Below the pieces are notes generated by a model. That model searched no databases, was not told the DNA's origin, and was given only the letters and a program-made list of their open reading frames with translations. This document shows positions 4,595 to 5,289 of a stretch of DNA of 5,289 nt, piece by piece (the stretch's first letter is position 1; every line of letters starts with the position of its first letter). Position numbers and translations under genes: made by a program. The stretch is from Oscillospiraceae bacterium (GTDB lineage: Bacteria; Bacillota; Clostridia; Oscillospirales; Acutalibacteraceae), in the NCBI GenBank assembly GCA_009779455.1, contig WREG01000150.1, forward strand, positions 1-5,289, read 5' to 3'.

Positions 4595-5019
4595 TTTTTT
4601 GTCTCCTCATTTTTTATTATATTTTCGGATATATTGACATCTTTCCATTTAAATAAATGCACAACGATCCATTTTGAGATAATATCACCTACAATCCAGC
4701 AAAGACAAAAGTATAAAATTCTTATAACAGATTTTATCGTTTTATATTTTAATATAGTTGTAGGCGGTATTTCAAAAACCGCGTTTAAAAACGCGCTATT
4801 TGAAATAATGACTATATAATCTATAAAATCTTCAATTATTACTAAGCTAAGAGAATATATAAGGAGAAACAAAACAACATTAATTACAAATGCTTTTTTC
4901 GGATTGTTTACTTCAATACTCGTTGAGCATTTTTTACATTTATAATTATATTTATAAATAGATTCGGTCATTATATTAGTTTTTCGATATTTAACAATAG
5001 GTTTATGATGGCATTCCAT
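4588..5019 (-). CDS. Small membrane protein with N-terminal CHH...CxxC cluster, AT-rich, function unknown
   Basis: A 143-residue protein that I cannot assign. The N-terminus has C3-H4-H5 and C28-x-x-C31, which could make one zinc-ribbon-like site on the cytoplasmic side, recalling small 'CxxC-20-CxxC' membrane proteins without matching them exactly. Hydrophobic segments follow at about 43-62, 66-84 and 98-120, giving two or three membrane spans, and a charged tail (KNEETKKW) ends it. The ATG at 5019 is preferred over M17 because AAGGA lies 9 bases upstream and because it keeps the CHH motif. The start overlaps the upstream adenylyltransferase gene by 17 bases, and the end overlaps DUF1858 by 7. 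Composition is very AT-rich (about 18% GC in 4801-4860) against GC-rich flanks, pointing to a different origin or relaxed selection. The clean frame and the overlaps argue that it is real. Confidence 0.75.
   Translation of the reverse strand: MECHHKPIVKYRKTNIMTESIYKYNYKCKKCSTSIEVNNPKKAFVINVVLFLLIYSLSLVIIEDFIDYIVIISNSAFLNAVFEIPPTTILKYKTIKSVIRILYFCLCWIVGDIISKWIVVHLFKWKDVNISENIIKNEETKKW
4769..4806. repeat. Interrupted palindrome inside the AT-rich membrane-protein gene
   Basis: ATTTCAAA (4769-4776) pairs with TTTGAAAT (4799-4806), and CGCGTTT (4780-4786) pairs with AAACGCG (4789-4795). A 3-base internal mismatch separates the two stems. The outer and inner stems together span 38 bases in the coding sequence of residues about 71-84. 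Confidence 0.55.
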
Positions 5020-5289
5020 TTCGCACCATCCTTAAATATTCCCTTATTCCGTCCTCTTCATTTTGACGGTAAGCAAATCCGAAATGCGCCGCGACGGACA
5101 GCGCCAGTTCATGGAACAAATCGCACATGGTATGCACCGCCGCCCATATGTCATCGTAATCGCTGCCTGAATAAGTTGCGGCGTATCTCTCGTATAATTC
5201 CGGCGGCAGATGGCGCTTGAAATATTTGCCGTTTTTGCCTGCTGAAAGGCTGAACCCGCGCTTTGCGCCGATATACCATTCGATCATAA
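5003..5289 (-). CDS. Aminoglycoside 6-adenylyltransferase-like (ANT(6)/AadE/AadK family), C-terminal part
   Basis: The C-terminal 95 or so codons of a gene entering from beyond base 5289. The visible ATG (5287-5285) is almost certainly internal: its sequence MIEWYIGAKRGFSLSAGKNGKY corresponds to the conserved 'M(I/L)EWxIGxKxxFSxxxGKxxK' segment that lies about two thirds into ANT(6)-type enzymes. The rest follows the family: a YLPPELYERY-like helix, TYSGSDYDDIW, then CDLFHELALSVAAHFGFAY and a short EEDGIREYL tail. Full members are about 280-300 residues and transfer AMP from ATP to the 6-hydroxyl of streptomycin; chromosomal homologues often have uncertain substrates. The N-terminal nucleotidyltransferase motif is outside the window, so activity cannot be judged. 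The stop overlaps the next start by 17 bases, linking it to the downstream gene chain. Confidence 0.88.
   Translation of the reverse strand, partial: MIEWYIGAKRGFSLSAGKNGKYFKRHLPPELYERYAATYSGSDYDDIWAAVHTMCDLFHELALSVAAHFGFAYRQNEEDGIREYLRMVRNGMPS

Noticed and set aside
4385..4819. 144-codon plus-strand open frame
   Set aside because: It runs antisense across DUF1858 and the AT-rich membrane gene, with low-complexity hydrophobic translation and no ribosome binding site.

Overview
The window looks like chromosomal DNA from a Bacillota bacterium, most likely a Clostridia/Oscillospirales-type gut anaerobe. The evidence is a Gram-positive-type set of TrmK, a short Nif3 protein, an RqcH/NFACT protein and a DUF1858 redox protein, strong AGGAGG-type ribosome binding sites, and a small secreted protein with an aromatic amphipathic C-terminal tail. 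No RNA gene fixes the taxon, so this is inference. Every supported gene reads on the minus strand, so the biological order runs from 5289 down to 1.

Region 1 (5289 to 2464) is a tightly packed gene chain. It holds the C-terminal end of an ANT(6)-type aminoglycoside 6-adenylyltransferase (cut by the window edge), an AT-rich membrane protein with a CHH/CxxC cysteine cluster, a DUF1858 redox-disulfide protein, TrmK (tRNA adenine-22 N1 methyltransferase), a YgjV-family membrane protein and a metallo-beta-lactamase-fold hydrolase. The first five genes overlap their neighbours by 17, 7, 1 and 4 bases, which suggests translational coupling. The last gene has its own strong ribosome binding site. The chain ends in palindromic repeat B (2392-2465), which supplies the hydrolase stop codon and what looks like its intrinsic terminator.

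Region 2 (about 2391 to 1096) is a self-contained single-gene unit. It has a textbook TTGACA-N17-TATAAT promoter with a dyad across the expected start of transcription, a 325-residue exported acidic protein made of three tandem repeats of about 88 residues plus a hydrophobic tail, and a strong terminator. It lies between repeat B and repeat A (1008-1095, possibly extending to 977-1126), two copies of the same MITE-like palindrome.

Region 3 (938 to 1) resumes housekeeping genes: a Nif3-family dinuclear metal protein, followed after 8 bases by the first 63 codons of rqcH (ribosome quality control). In Bacillus subtilis trmK and nif3 are direct neighbours. Here they are separated by two genes and the repeat-flanked secreted-protein unit, so this stretch may have been remodelled by insertion. 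The secreted three-repeat protein and its repeat-bounded cassette are the least familiar content of the window.
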